From assembly GCA_963575745.1 (NCBI GenBank), contig CAUYUJ010020170.1, positions 896,513 to 960,512 of the forward strand: a stretch of DNA of 64,000 bases, written 5' to 3'. Shown in pieces: positions 29,334 through 39,260 of the stretch. The stretch comes from Prorocentrum cordatum. Lineage: Eukaryota > Sar > Dinophyceae > Prorocentrales > Prorocentraceae. The position numbers and the translations under genes are program-made. Position 1 is the first letter of the stretch, and every line of letters begins with the position of its first letter. The notes below the pieces were generated by a model, which saw only the letters and a list, made by a program, of their open reading frames with translations, had not been told where the DNA came from and searched no databases.

Positions 29334-31381
29334 AAAGTATTGAAATACCCGGCCAGACCTCCAAAATGAAACGTAGCAATTGCTAAATCTGACACTTCCT
29401 GCCATAAGCACAGGGATCCACGAGCGAAGAACAATATGTTGACAATGATTCGCTGTCGGTTGCTGCCGATGCTTGCAACATTGTAGGACGAGTGCGCGCG
29501 ACGCAGAGGCATAAGCCACATTCTGAAAACAACCCCTCCTCTATCTGCTGCTTGAAAATGGCGATGCGACTTTGCGCGGCGTTACAACGAGAACCACACG
29601 TTGGAACTGACCCACCTGTTACCCGTGCCTGTCATAGGCTTGCAAAAAACAATGCGCAGAGCGGTAAAACAAAGGCCGCATATTAAAAGCGACGCGTCCC
29701 CCGGCCGCGTAAGCGTTCAAGACTCATGCGCGCGGCACGACAGTGAAACACACATGTAAAACAACAGTCGCCTCCATTCCGTGTAACTATTGGAAGTTGT
29801 TTGAAGACGGTGGCGCGGACCGCGAACGTGATCCGTGCCACCGTGATCCGTACCACCATCTCTTTGAGAACGGCCTATGGTCGATCCGTGTGTTGGTCGG
29901 ACACTTGTAACGCGCATGTGCGTGGCGCTAGAGCGATAACCTCAACCAAACCCTATCCATCCTTGTAGCTGTTGGCCAAGTGAAGCTTCGGGATCGTAAA
30001 AAAGGGGAAAGCAGCCTTAGGCGAAACGCCCGGCGTCAGACGAGGAGGGGTAATCGATCCGAACCCTCGATGCAAGCTTGCTTTTTTTCCAGCGCACTTT
30101 TGGGAGAAGGAGGAAGAAAGCAGAGGGGGCGCAGCGGACAGGACCTATATCCTCTGCTGTCAGCTCTGGATGCAAGCCCAACCGGCGTAAAAACTGTTAA
30201 AGAGTCTTCCGCCTGAGCATCGCAGAAGCGGCCATTAAGGACAAAACCGGTCTTAAGTAACATTTCCTCGGCGCGCGCCTGAGGGGAACAAGTGCCGGTC
30301 TCGAGTATGATTTCGCCGAGTGAAGAGATCGACTGCGGCGCGCCTGCGGATTATCCTACAGGGTCAACACCCGAAAATAGAGGTCGCGCCAACGTCGGGC
30401 CTCAGCTAGGCCGGAGGGGCGGGGAGAGGAGGAGGAGGAGGAGGAGGCGGAAAGGGGAGACAGTAAACAGACAAGCATGCGAGTCTCAAGGCCCTCTCAG
30501 CTCAAAGGAGCTCCAATCAAACACGCTGAGCGTGAGCCTGGCAAGTCATAGAGTTGCACCTCGCTGGCAACTGGGGCACGGATAAGAACCTGGAAGTGTC
30601 CGCACGGCCATGCCGTGAGGACCGTGGGCGGCGCGATGAGCCGACACAGGCAGCGCGGGCGAACAGCGGCCCCCTGCATGGAGCGGCGACCAGACCAGGC
30701 GGCACGAGCGTGGCCCACCCCCGCGCGCAGCCGGCGCATGCGCCAATTTTCCGCAAGCGGAGTGGCCACTCTGGCGCACCCCGTGCCACGTGAGGATAAA
30801 GGCGAGGCGGAGGGGGGCGGGGGGCGGAGGCGAAAAGCGGGAGAGGGAGGGCATGTGGCTACGCCTGCAGACGCTGCGGGCCGCCATTGGTTAAAATCTG
30901 GGGCCGCAGCATTCGGGGGGGGGCGAGGGCGAGACAGGAAGAGGCTAGAGCCGGCCCGCCCCGGCAGGGCAAGCCGGCGCGCCGCCCCCGCGAGGCGAGA
31001 GCGGGGGGAAAGAGACGAGGGGCGAGGGACGCGTGAAGAGGCGCGGGGCAACTTCGACCCTTCTCGCTCCATATCGGCCCAAATTGTGACGCTAGCGGCC
31101 ACGGCCACGCGGCTGGGACATCCAACGGCCCGCATGAAACCAAAATCGACCGGGTGGCATCCCCCAGATCTGCCGCCCGAGAGGGGACAAGGCGAGGGAG
31201 AGCGAGAGGAGGGGGGCGACTGGGTGGACGCCGGCGTGTCGCGGGTCTGCTGGGGCTCCCGCCGCGAAGCCCGGAGTCGCCGAGAGAGCAACAGCGGGGA
31301 CTAGAAACGAGGATAGGCCGGAACGACCAAAAACGAAGCACACGGCCTGGACGGCCCTTGCTGGCCAAAACGACGACATTG
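29334..31381. other. Unrecognised sequence
   Basis: No gene supported. A GGA run sits at 30430-30455. The 264-codon minus-strand frame at 30497-31291 and its plus-strand rival are typical open frames of G+C-rich DNA and lack motifs. The part nearest 31381 is probably the 3' untranslated region of the adjacent LINE. Confidence 0.4.
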
Positions 31382-33754
31382 TTACAGGAGCTGCCGGAGA
31401 TTCAGTTTCAGCGCGTTCACGCAGATGACCGGGTTGACCTCCGCGGCATGCCGGGCCCAGCAGTGGGTCAGGTAGACGCTGGCCGTGACTAGCGCCCGGC
31501 GCTGCAGCTCGAGAGCGGCGCCTTCTGAATGAGGCGGCGACAGCAGGAGGAATCTGGAGAGCCTTTCCTCCGGGGAGGCTGGCCGGGGCAGGCCCAGTTG
31601 ACTGGCCGCCACCTCCGCGACGCAGGGGCAGTCTGCGTAATGCTCAATTGAGTCCTCGCCCGTCGCGCACCCGAAGCAGCGCCCGGCGCGCCCTTGGAAT
31701 CGCCGGGCGGCAACCCACCCATTCCACAGCGACCGCAAGCATGCGGCCAGTGCTCGAGGCGGGATTCGGCTCGCCACTGCGGGGTGCGCGCGCAGGGCGC
31801 GGTCAGCCATCTCTTGCTCTGAGAGGCCACACGCCCAGCGGGGCAACCGGTGCCGCAGGAAGCGCGCTAGGGGCGCGGCCCGGTCAGGCGCGGCCAAGCG
31901 CGCGCAAGTTCGCTGCCAGACCTTCTTCAGCAGCGCCGGGTCCGAGGTGCCCGCTGCGAGCGCAACCCCGCGCTGGCCCATGCCGCGCTGCAGGAGGTAC
32001 TTACGCGCATCGTCCAGCTGCAGGAGGAACGCGCTGTCGAACCAGCTGCCCCACCTCCCCAAGCGGGCCAGCGACGCCGAAGCGTTCAGACGCGTTGACC
32101 GGAGCCCCGCCGCCCGCGCAGCCACGTGCAATCCACCTTCCGCGGCGGCCTCCCACTGGCAAACCCGGCACTTGGCCGCCATCGCCGTCGAGTGAAGGTC
32201 TGGGGGGCGGGTCGGGAATCCCAGCAGGGGGGGGCCGCGCAGTGCGGCGGCTGGCGCCCGCCGGCCGGGGCCGACGTAGAGGGGCTGCAGCGCGGCACTC
32301 TCTAACTGCCTCCAGTTCGACGGTGGCGCGTCCAACTGAACCAGAAAGCTCATGGTGGAGAATGCGTAGGCTGAGTGCCCGATCGCGTTGGCCAGCATGC
32401 CGCCCCCCGAGCGGCCCCAAGCGCGAGCCCTCTGAAGAAATTTGGCGCTGGCCGCGGCCCAGCCCAATTCCCCTCGATCTGGCCCGAGAAGAAATCCCAA
32501 GTACTTGGCTCGGTGCGCGAATCGCAACCCGCGCCAAGCTGGCGCGCGGGCGGCCACCTCTTGCCGTGAGCCTTCGGGGTCCCCGAGGCGAAGCGGAACC
32601 CAGACTGTCTTGCCGACGTTCAGGCGGAGCCCGGAAAGGGCGGCGTAGCCCCCGAAGATCGGTTCCAAAGTGCCCGCGTCAGCTGCCCCGCTTTTGGTCA
32701 CCACGGCCAGATCGTCTGCGTAGGCGCGGCGGACAGCATCGGGAAGGGCCCTGCCGAGGCGCGGGAGAAGCAGGTCCGCCGCCACTGCAAAGAGCAGCGG
32801 GGAAAGCGGGCAGCCCTGGCGGATCCCGGCAGTCACCGGGAATCCCTCGTGTTCCTCGCCGGCAATGACCAACCGGCAACGGTTCTGGGCGTAGAGTGAT
32901 TTGAAGTACTGCAGCGGCCCGGCCGGGATGCCGGAGTCTGCGAGCACGTCCAGCAGGAAGTCCTGGCCCACGCTAGGGAAAGCGGCAGCGAAATCGAAGA
33001 AGATCGCCGCGCCGTCCTCGCAGGTGAGCGCCGCCGTCTGCATCGCCTCGCCAACGTCAATCACATTCGCTAGCGTGGATCTCTCCCCCAGGAATCCCCG
33101 TTGTTCTGGCGAGACCTCCGCGGCGAGGAGCGGTTCAAGCCTTTGGCGGACCGCGCTGGCCAGCAGCCTGTTGTCCGCGTTAACCAAGCTCAGCGGCCGC
33201 GTGTCTGACGGCGCGAACTGCGGGGTTCCGTCGGCGCCCTCCGCGGCGGGGGCCTTCGGCAGGAACACCATGAGGCTGTCGTTGTACCCTGGGAGGTCGC
33301 GCTGGATGGCGCCCTCGGCGTCGGGGCTGGATAGCTGCTCGTGCACGGAGAAAAGGACGTCGACTGCGGGGGGGCCGAGGCGCTTCCACGCCGAAAACGG
33401 CAAGCCGTCTGGGCCCGGCGCCGTGGAGGGCGCCCTTTCGATGGCATCTCGTACGTCTCGCGGGCGTGGGCGCCATCTTGGGTCGGCCGCCGGCGGGGGC
33501 CCATAGCCCCCCCGCGCTGCCCGCGCGCGCCGCTCATCGCGGAGCCATCTCCCGCGGAGGGCGCTGTCGAGGGGTTTCGCTCTGAAGACCTCGCCCCAGT
33601 GCTCGCGGAGGGCCTCGGCCATGCCATCTGGGTCGGTGACGACTTCGCCCGCTGGAGTCTGGATTGCCCGGATCGATTGGCATCGCCCTGGCGCGAGCCT
33701 CGAGATGAGGCACCAATTGCGGCTCCGACGCACGGCCGCCTGCCGGGCGTCCAA
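31382..33754 (-). CDS. LINE reverse transcriptase with C-terminal zinc knuckle
   Basis: 790 codons in one frame. Palm and finger motifs are all present: a GPDGLPFSAWK block (~114-124), LPKAP with RPLSLVNADNRLL (~165-198), FFDFAAAFPSV (252-262, first catalytic Asp at 254), GIRQGCPLSPLLF (310-322) and AYADDLAVVTK (344-354, catalytic YADD). A Trp-rich thumb region follows. Near the end there is a C2HC knuckle, CFGCATGEDSIEHYADC. The frame begins next to, and one base out of phase with, the end of the endonuclease frame, so the ATG at 33754 is probably not a real start. Function: target-primed reverse transcription of the element RNA. Confidence 0.9.
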   Translation of the reverse strand: MDARQAAVRRSRNWCLISRLAPGRCQSIRAIQTPAGEVVTDPDGMAEALREHWGEVFRAKPLDSALRGRWLRDERRARAARGGYGPPPAADPRWRPRPRDVRDAIERAPSTAPGPDGLPFSAWKRLGPPAVDVLFSVHEQLSSPDAEGAIQRDLPGYNDSLMVFLPKAPAAEGADGTPQFAPSDTRPLSLVNADNRLLASAVRQRLEPLLAAEVSPEQRGFLGERSTLANVIDVGEAMQTAALTCEDGAAIFFDFAAAFPSVGQDFLLDVLADSGIPAGPLQYFKSLYAQNRCRLVIAGEEHEGFPVTAGIRQGCPLSPLLFAVAADLLLPRLGRALPDAVRRAYADDLAVVTKSGAADAGTLEPIFGGYAALSGLRLNVGKTVWVPLRLGDPEGSRQEVAARAPAWRGLRFAHRAKYLGFLLGPDRGELGWAAASAKFLQRARAWGRSGGGMLANAIGHSAYAFSTMSFLVQLDAPPSNWRQLESAALQPLYVGPGRRAPAAALRGPPLLGFPTRPPDLHSTAMAAKCRVCQWEAAAEGGLHVAARAAGLRSTRLNASASLARLGRWGSWFDSAFLLQLDDARKYLLQRGMGQRGVALAAGTSDPALLKKVWQRTCARLAAPDRAAPLARFLRHRLPRWACGLSEQEMADRALRAHPAVASRIPPRALAACLRSLWNGWVAARRFQGRAGRCFGCATGEDSIEHYADCPCVAEVAASQLGLPRPASPEERLSRFLLLSPPHSEGAALELQRRALVTASVYLTHCWARHAAEVNPVICVNALKLNLRQLL

Positions 33755-35500
33755 GCCAGGGAGGCTTGTCCTCTGTCGTCTCGGCTGGATGCCCCTCGCG
33801 GCTGTCTCGCGCGATGCTCTCGGCCACTGACCTCATGCAGTCCTTCAGCAGCGCCAGCCTGCGAAGCGGCGTCGCCGTGGTGTCCGCCGCAGCGACCGCC
33901 TCGTGGAACGCAAACGCCACCTGGTGCGCGCAATCTTCGCGCTGGACTGCTGCGGCTGGGAGCGGGCGGGTCGCGCCGCTCGCCCGAGACGGCAACCGGC
34001 GCCCGGCGGCGACAGCACGGTGATGCGAGGGCTCTGGTTGCCATTCCAGCGCCACTGCGACTAGATCGCGGTCGAGCTGCTCCACAACATGTTGGTTCCA
34101 GTATATGCGGTCCAGCCTCGAATGCGCGCTGCCGCTGCGATGCGTCATCGCTGGTTGGTGCAGCTCGTGCAGGCCGAATGGTCGAAGTGCGAAGCGTTCC
34201 CAGTGCTGCTCTTCAACTCGATCACGCCCGCCGGAGGCGAGGCCCGTGTTGAGCGTGATGCGGTCCGACTCCTCGGTGACCCAATTGAAGTCCCCCGCGA
34301 TCGCGGTCAAGGTAGTGGTCGCCGGGCGGAGTGCGAGGGCGACCCGACGCCTCAAGGCTGCGCGCTGCATCGGTAAAGAGACGCTTGGGGCTTGGACCCC
34401 GGCCTCGCCGGCCTCGGAGGCGCCCGCTGGGGCGCGCAGTGCACGAGCCGAGCCTGTGGGAAAATAGGTTACCACGAGGTCCAAATGCCCCTGTGAACCC
34501 CCGAACCGCAGAACCGCTGCTCGCCCAGGGTCGATTTCGATCCACTGGCGTTCCGGGAAGAAGTTGGCGAAGCGCTCCTGGAGCAGCACGCCCGCGCCTG
34601 CCCGCGCTGAAGTGCCATGGGACCACCAGCTCAAGCAGCCCCTCGGCCCGCGCCATGCCTCCGCTGCACCCGGAACTCCATGGGTCTCGGTGATGAGCAC
34701 GGCATCGTACGCACGCGCGAGGCGCCCGACATATGACGTCTTCCGCCGCAGTCGTTGCGGATCCGAGGCGAACAGCGCCTGAGCGTTCCAGGTGGCGAGT
34801 GAGAATGATCCCCGGTACTGGCCGCCCACAGCCGGCGCTGCAGCTGCTGCCGGCGGCTGCGCCCGCTCTCTCGGAGGCACGGTCGGAGCCAGTGCCAGAG
34901 GGGCCTGAGGCGGCGAGAATCCCAGCGCCGCGCGCAGGCGCGCTCTGGCGCGGAGACTGTGTGGTATATCGTCATAGGCGCCGCCAAGGCGGCTGGCGCT
35001 TCGCTCTGAATCATGAAGATGAAGAAGGAGAGGAGGAAGAGGAAGTGCACGTCCTGGATCGTCCCAGCCAGCAGAGCCCGGGCCCGTTGGAACGGGCACG
35101 ATCTCGAAGACGAGGTCGATCAGGAACGACATGCGGCCCAGGCGCGATATCGCCTGAATTCCCGTGCTGCCCACCCCTGCAGCACGGCGAGAACCCCGAT
35201 CTAGTGCCCCGCGGAGGCGGGCTGCCGGGCCCCCCGCCTCCGCCGACCGTTTCCCGGCAGGTCCTGCGCGTCGTTCGTAACCTGCAAGGCGATGCGGTCC
35301 AGCCCGACCTGAATCGTCTTCTCGTGGAGCGCCTCCCGGACGGCCGTGACTTCCGCTTCCGAGCTGAGGTGGAGGCGAAGGCGTCCTGGCGGCGCCACGG
35401 GGTCCGATGCCGCCAGCCAGCGCCAGTACCCGCAGCCAGCGGGTGCATCGCTGGTAGCCTCCCTCAGGTGGATCCCGGTCGCCTGCTCCATGTGTGCCAT
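33755..35500 (-). CDS. LINE endonuclease region (APE type) with N-terminal segment
   Basis: Exonuclease-endonuclease-phosphatase motifs read in order: SLATWNAQAL (catalytic-site Asn), AVLITETHG (metal-binding Glu), VVTYFPTGS, IAGDFNWV (GDFN), SRLDRIYWN and PSHHRAV (general His). The fold would nick the target to prime reverse transcription. Upstream, a different frame (35500-35201) reads MAHMEQATG, then GYWRWLAAS and LRLHLSSEAEVTAVREALHE, an RRM-like N-terminal segment. A second frame change near 35200 therefore separates the two parts. Just after DKPPWL (about 33755) the frame switches by one base to the RT frame, and WLDARQAAVRRS reads on naturally. Confidence 0.85.
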
Positions 35501-35519
35501 CAGTTGGCGGTAGACCCCG

Positions 35520-35544
35520 ACCCAGAGGTCGCAGACTTGCTAAC
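35520..35544 (+). repeat. 25 bp inverted repeat, left copy
   Basis: ACCCAGAGGTCGC, one base, then GACTTGCTAAC. The partner is at 55161-55185. On the minus strand it lies directly 5' of the LINE coding region. Confidence 0.8.
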
Positions 35545-35548
35545 AGAG

Positions 35549-35598
35549 TCCTCCGGCCTATCGATGATGTTTGAACGTCTTCCGGACTAATGATGATG
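35549..35598 (+). repeat. CCGG motif direct repeats, left
   Basis: Two copies of a 21 bp unit: TCCTCCGGCCTATCGATGAT (35549) and TCTTCCGGACTAATGATGAT (35578). Close relatives recur in the same orientation at 55088-55161. Confidence 0.75.
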
Positions 35599-35734
35599 GT
35601 GCTACACATGATACATGATGAAATGTGTGAACTCTATTATTACATATGATATGTGTGTGTGCTTATGCTAAAATATATAATTCAATACATACAAATACAA
35701 ATACATATTGTATGATGTTTTTTTCTTTCTGCTG

Positions 35735-35965
35735 GGTTCGTTGGTTGGTTGATTGGTTGTGGTTGTTGTTGGTCGGTTTGTTTGGCTGTTGGGTGTTTGG
35801 TTGTTGGCGGTCGTTGGTTGGTTGTCGCTTGGTTGTTGGTGTTGGTTGGTTGTTGGTGGTCGTTGGCTGGTTGCTGGTCGGTTTGGGTGGGTCGTTGGTG
35901 GGTTGGTTGTTGGTGGTCGTTGGTTGGTTGTTGGTTGGTTGTTGGGTTGGTTGGTTGTTGGTGCG
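35735..35965 (+). repeat. Degenerate TTGG array, left
   Basis: TTGGTTGGTTG-type repeats interrupted by TTGTTGGTGGTCG and TTGTTGGGT. The G-rich strand is plus. The partner array at 54811-54965 also has its G-rich strand on plus. Confidence 0.85.
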
Positions 35966-35987
35966 AGGTTGTTGGACGTTGCGCGTG

Positions 35988-36150
35988 TCGCGGGCGGTTG
36001 CTGCCAGCCCGCTGCTGCTGGTCGCCCGTCGGCGTCGCCGTCGTCGTCGTCGCCCCGCCGTCATCCGCCGTCGCGCCGCCGCCGCGGGTCGCGGGCGGTT
36101 GCTGTCAGCCCGCTGCTGGTCGCCCGTCGGCGTCGCCGTCGTCGCCTCGC
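35988..36150 (+). repeat. ~62 bp direct repeat pair in GTC-rich DNA
   Basis: GTCGCGGGCGGTTGCTG...CAGCCCGCTGCTG...GGTCGCCCGTCGGCG occurs at 35988-36050 and again at 36086-36150, about 98 bp apart. Confidence 0.7.
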
Positions 36151-36279
36151 CGTCGCCCGCCGTCGTGCCGCCGCCGTCGGCCGCCGCCTTCGCCGCGCGC
36201 CCCGTCTCCGCTCGCCGTCGCCGCTCGCCGTCGCCGCGCCGCCCCTCCGTCGCCGCTGGGCGCTGCGGTCGCCGCTTCG

Positions 36280-36460
36280 CCACCGAGGAGGAAGAGGAGG
36301 AGGAGGAGGAGGAAGAGGAGGAGGAGGAGGAGGAGGAGGAGGAGGAGGAGGGGGAGGAGGAGGGGGGGGAGGGGGAGGAGGAGGAGGAGGAGGAGGAGGA
36401 GGGGGGGAAGGAGGAGGAGGAGGCGGAGGAGGAGGAAGAGCAGGAGGAGGAGGCCCCCCC
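36280..36460. repeat. GGA microsatellite
   Basis: Almost pure GGA/GGAA tract; open frames across it encode only Glu, Gly or Arg-rich runs on plus and Ser, Pro or Leu-rich runs on minus. Confidence 0.9.
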
Positions 36461-36640
36461 GTCGCCGCGTCGCCCCCCCGTCGGCGACGCCAGGGGCGCC
36501 CCGCGCCCAGGCGCGCGCCACGTCGTCATGGACGGCGTCAGCTTGCCAAAGGCAGGGACGGGGGGGGGCAGGGGGGCGCGATTGCACGACCAGCAGGGGC
36601 GTCTGAGGGGGCAAACCAACAGGGGGGAACAACCCAACGA

Positions 36641-36674
36641 CGAGCCAAAATTGCTTGAGCCAAAATAGCTACGG
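36641..36674 (-). other. Double relict trans-spliced leader
   Basis: On the minus strand 36674-36654 reads CCGTAGCTATTTTGGCTCAA then G, a 20/21 match to the dinoflagellate spliced leader. It is followed at once by CAATTTTGGCTCG (36653-36641), a second, truncated leader copy. A leader followed by a leader minus its first bases is the known signature of repeated mRNA recycling: the AG within an inserted leader is reused as the trans-splice acceptor. No clear coding sequence follows for 1 kb on the minus strand. Confidence 0.85.
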
Positions 36675-36679
36675 CGGAG

Positions 36680-37393
36680 AAGGCGGCTAGGAGAAGTAGC
36701 GGGAGGAGGATGCGAAGGAGGGCGGGCGAGAGTCCAGCGTGGAGGACAGGAGGGAAGAGGCACTTGAGCAATGGCTGAGCCTCAGGCGCGCGGGCCTCGG
36801 CCCGAGTGCACCTGGGCTTGAGGGAGACTCAGCGCCACGGCTGCGGTGCGGCTGAGATCGCAAGCCTGGGCTTAGGCCCAGGCTTACGAGCTCGACAATG
36901 GCCACGGACGAGGGTGGTAAGAGAGGGTGGAGAGACCGATCAGCGGTGGCAGCACGCACGCGATCAGGATGAGAAGAAGAAGTATGAGGATGATGACGAC
37001 GAGGAGGAGGGAGAGGAGGAGGAGGAGGAGGAAGGAGGAAGGAGGAAGAGGACGGAGATAATGAGGAAGGAGGGAGGGAGGGAGGGAGGGAGGAAAGGAA
37101 GAGAAGTTCAGGGCACTCTCCTGCTGTCCTTTCCTGCTGGAGCTCAGGGTCGCGTCCTGGGGTCCTTTCCTGCTGGGGCCGTTCCTCCCTCCTCCTCCTC
37201 CTCCTCCTCCTCCTCCTCCTCCTCCTCACTCCGCCTCCTCATCCCTCCTCCTCCCCCTCCTCCTCTTCCTCCTCCTCCTCCTCCCCCTCCGTCTCCCTCC
37301 TCCGCCTCTCTCGGGACATCAGGAGAGGGCTCTGAGCCCCAGCGTCGATCCGTAGCCATCGATCTTGCCGAGCTTTCGAATTTCGACGCCCCG
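36680..37393. repeat. GGA/GGGA and TCC microsatellite region
   Basis: GGA with GGGA units at 36985-37100 and TCC at 37186-37305 face each other. No gene is supported. Confidence 0.7.
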
Positions 37394-37600
37394 ACGCGCC
37401 CAGCCCGACGCAAAGCCCGAGCCTTCAGATGCACGGTCGACGCCCAGCCCGCGCCCAGCCCTGCGCAGCCCGACGCGCCCAGCCTGACGCGCCTAGCCCG
37501 ACGGAGCCCGACGCCCAATCCAACGCGCCCAGCCCGACGGAGCCCGACGCCGAGCCCGACGCGCCCAACCCCTCGGAGTCCGACGTCCAGCCCGATTTCC
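37394..37600 (+). repeat. GCCCGACGCGCCCAGCC minisatellite
   Basis: Degenerate tandem units built from CCCGACGCGCCCA and GCCCGACGGAGCC. The region is open in several frames, giving SPTEPDA or RPARRSPTP repeats. No start, family or splice context is recognisable. Confidence 0.75.
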
Positions 37601-37650
37601 TTTCCGACGGCGATCGCACTCCCGTCGTTGACTCCCCAGCGACGTCTCGG

Positions 37651-37815
37651 GCGCTGCTAATGGTGCCCCTGGCCCAAGGTTCCTTTAGCGTTTCGCCACA
37701 TGTTTTGGATAACGGGGAACCCCTGGGCCGCGTGAGGGTTACTCTGGACGTCCTGGGGGCCTTCCCGGAACTAACTCCTGGTGGCGTCTTGGGCCAGGGG
37801 CACCTTTAGCAACGC
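37651..37815. repeat. ~28 bp inverted repeat pair
   Basis: TGCTAATGGTGCCCCTGGCC then CAAG (left, 37655-37678) is near-complementary to 37787-37810. Both copies read ALL(M/K)VPLAQ when translated outward, on opposite strands. Confidence 0.7.
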
Positions 37816-38130
37816 GCGAATGTCGCCATCGTACGAGCCGCCACGACCGCCCACCTGGTTGTATAACCTCCTCCATGGCAAGGGGAAGGGCAAGGGCAAG
37901 GGCAAATACAGGGGCAAGGGCAGCAAGGGCTCGGACAAGGGCAAGGGATGCAAGAGCAAGGGCAAGGACAGCAAGGGCTCGGACAAGGGCAAGAGCAAGG
38001 CCAAGACGAAGCCAGGCTCGGACCGGCGGGCCCCCGTCACTCCTCCTGGGGGGCCCTTGGCGGCGGTGGCGGCGAGGCGCGTTTTCAAGCGCCGCCGCCG
38101 CCTGGGCCTCCCAGAGGAGGCCACGTTCGA
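37781..38130 (+). CDS. Possible Gly-Lys repeat protein fragment
   Basis: Plus-strand open frame with MSPSYEPPRPPTWLYNLLHG, then a GKGKGKGKG run encoded by GGGCAA repeats, then GSKGSDKGKGCKSKGKDSKG. It continues as a basic stretch (AAVAARRVFKRRRRLGLPEE) and runs into a direct repeat at 38150. GKGK linkers are common in dinoflagellate proteins and also occur in the minus-strand gene at 46681-49449. It is the only plus-strand candidate within the second cluster. No domain or splice site was identified, so it may be a fragment or a repeat-driven open frame. Confidence 0.3.
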
Positions 38131-38142
38131 CCCTCGTAATTA

Positions 38143-38262
38143 TAAGTCTCCTCTCAGAGGAATGTCACGCACGACCACCCTTATCATTACCCTTATCATT
38201 ATACAACCCTTATCATCCCAGAGGGATGTCACGCACGACCACCCTTATCATTATAAGTCTCC
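38143..38262 (+). repeat. Direct repeat pair (~45 bp)
   Basis: GTCACGCACGACCACCCTTA then TCATTA occurs at 38163-38188 and 38227-38252. It is flanked by copies of TTATAAGTCTCCTC, one before (38141) and one after (38251). Confidence 0.7.
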
Positions 38263-38600
38263 TCCCCCCTCCTCCTCCTCCTCCTCCTCCTCCTCATTTT
38301 TCCACTTCCTCATCCTTCTCCTCATCCGTCCCCCTCCATCCTCCCTCCCCCCTCACCGTTTACTTCCCGAACCTCTTCTTCCTCCTCTTCGTCCCCCTCC
38401 TGCTAAATTTCTGTTTGGGAGTAGCCACCCTCATCACCCTCTCACCCTCTCTGCGCCCTGTTGCGATTGCTGCTGCTGTGCATCCACCTCCTCCTCCTCC
38501 TCCTCATCCTCCTCCTCTTCCTCCTCCTCTTCCTCCTCCTCCTCCTCTTTCTCCCCCTCCTTCTCCTTCTCCTCCTTCGAAGGAGCAGCGGCCGCCGTCG
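38263..38600. repeat. TCC microsatellite region
   Basis: TCC tracts at 38268-38300 and 38485-38575; nothing else is supported. Confidence 0.8.
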
Positions 38601-38822
38601 CCGTCGATCCTGGGCGGCACCAGCCGCGCAACTGCGGGGGGGGAGGTGGAGGTGGGCGATTTTTTTTCTCCATGGCCCCAGGGCAACCCTCGTCGCCTCG
38701 ACTGGATTCGTCACAATCGAAATTCGCACCCGTTCGAAAGGAAAAAAAAAAGAAAGGGAGGCGAGGCCCCACCGCCGCGAGGCTCCCTGAGCGCAATGCC
38801 CTAAGACGGGGAGCCTCCCCCT

Positions 38823-38907
38823 GGGGCCCTTCCTTGCCCTCCAGTTGGAGCGCAAGGAGGGGCGCGCCCATCGATGCCCTCCAATCGGAGGGCAAGGAAG
38901 GGCCCCC
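38823..38907. repeat. 29 bp inverted repeat (hairpin)
   Basis: GGGGCCCTTCCTTGCCCTCC then AGTTGGAG (38823-38850) pairs with 38879-38907 at about 27 of 29 positions, leaving a 28 base loop. Confidence 0.8.
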
Positions 38908-39021
38908 CCTCTGCCCACCTTCCGACTGGAAGATGGGCGGAGGGACGGGGTGGGGCAGGGTCCTCTGGCTGCAGAGGCCCATTGCCGATCGGGCCGCGGG
39001 GTGACGCACAGAGTGCGCCCA

Positions 39022-39068
39022 GGTAACAGCCCCTCCCATCCCTTGAGGGGGGAAGAAGGGCTGTTACC
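39022..39068. repeat. 11 bp perfect inverted repeat
   Basis: GGTAACAGCCC and its exact complement GGGCTGTTACC are separated by about 25 bases of C/G-rich sequence. It could be a hairpin or the terminal repeats of a very small MITE. Confidence 0.6.
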
Positions 39069-39128
39069 ACGACCCCCGCGGCAGTCGGGCTTACAGGACT
39101 TACGTTGCCTTCACCTCCTACAGTGCCC

Positions 39129-39260
39129 GAGGAGGAGGAGGAGGAGGAGGAGGAGGATCCAAGACTGCCACCGAGACATTCTCCAAGACGGCCTCCGAGA
39201 TGCCCTCCAAGACTGCCACCGAGACGCCCTCCAAGACGGCCCCCAGAGGACAAGCCCGAA
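39129..39260 (+). repeat. GGA tract and CCTCCAAGACTGCCACCGAG tandem units
   Basis: A GGA run (39129-39158) leads into four or five ~24 bp units related to CCTCCAAGACTGCCACCGAG. The minus-strand reading gives LGGRLGGSLGGHLGG repeats. Confidence 0.8.

Larger units (their letters stand above)
31382..35500 (-). mobile_element. Non-LTR retrotransposon (LINE), frame-disrupted
   Basis: The minus strand encodes, in order, a short N-terminal segment (frame at 35500-35201), an AP-like endonuclease, a reverse transcriptase and a C-terminal zinc knuckle, the usual order of an APE-type LINE. The coding sequence changes frame twice (near 35200 and near 33754), so this copy cannot make one continuous protein without recoding. 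The 5' end is not defined. It abuts the 25 bp inverted repeat at 35520-35544. The 3' end lacks an obvious poly-A or simple tail before 31381. Confidence 0.85.

Noticed and set aside
30497-31291. 264-codon minus-strand frame
   Set aside because: No motif; the opposite strand is equally open and the composition is that of surrounding non-coding G+C-rich DNA.
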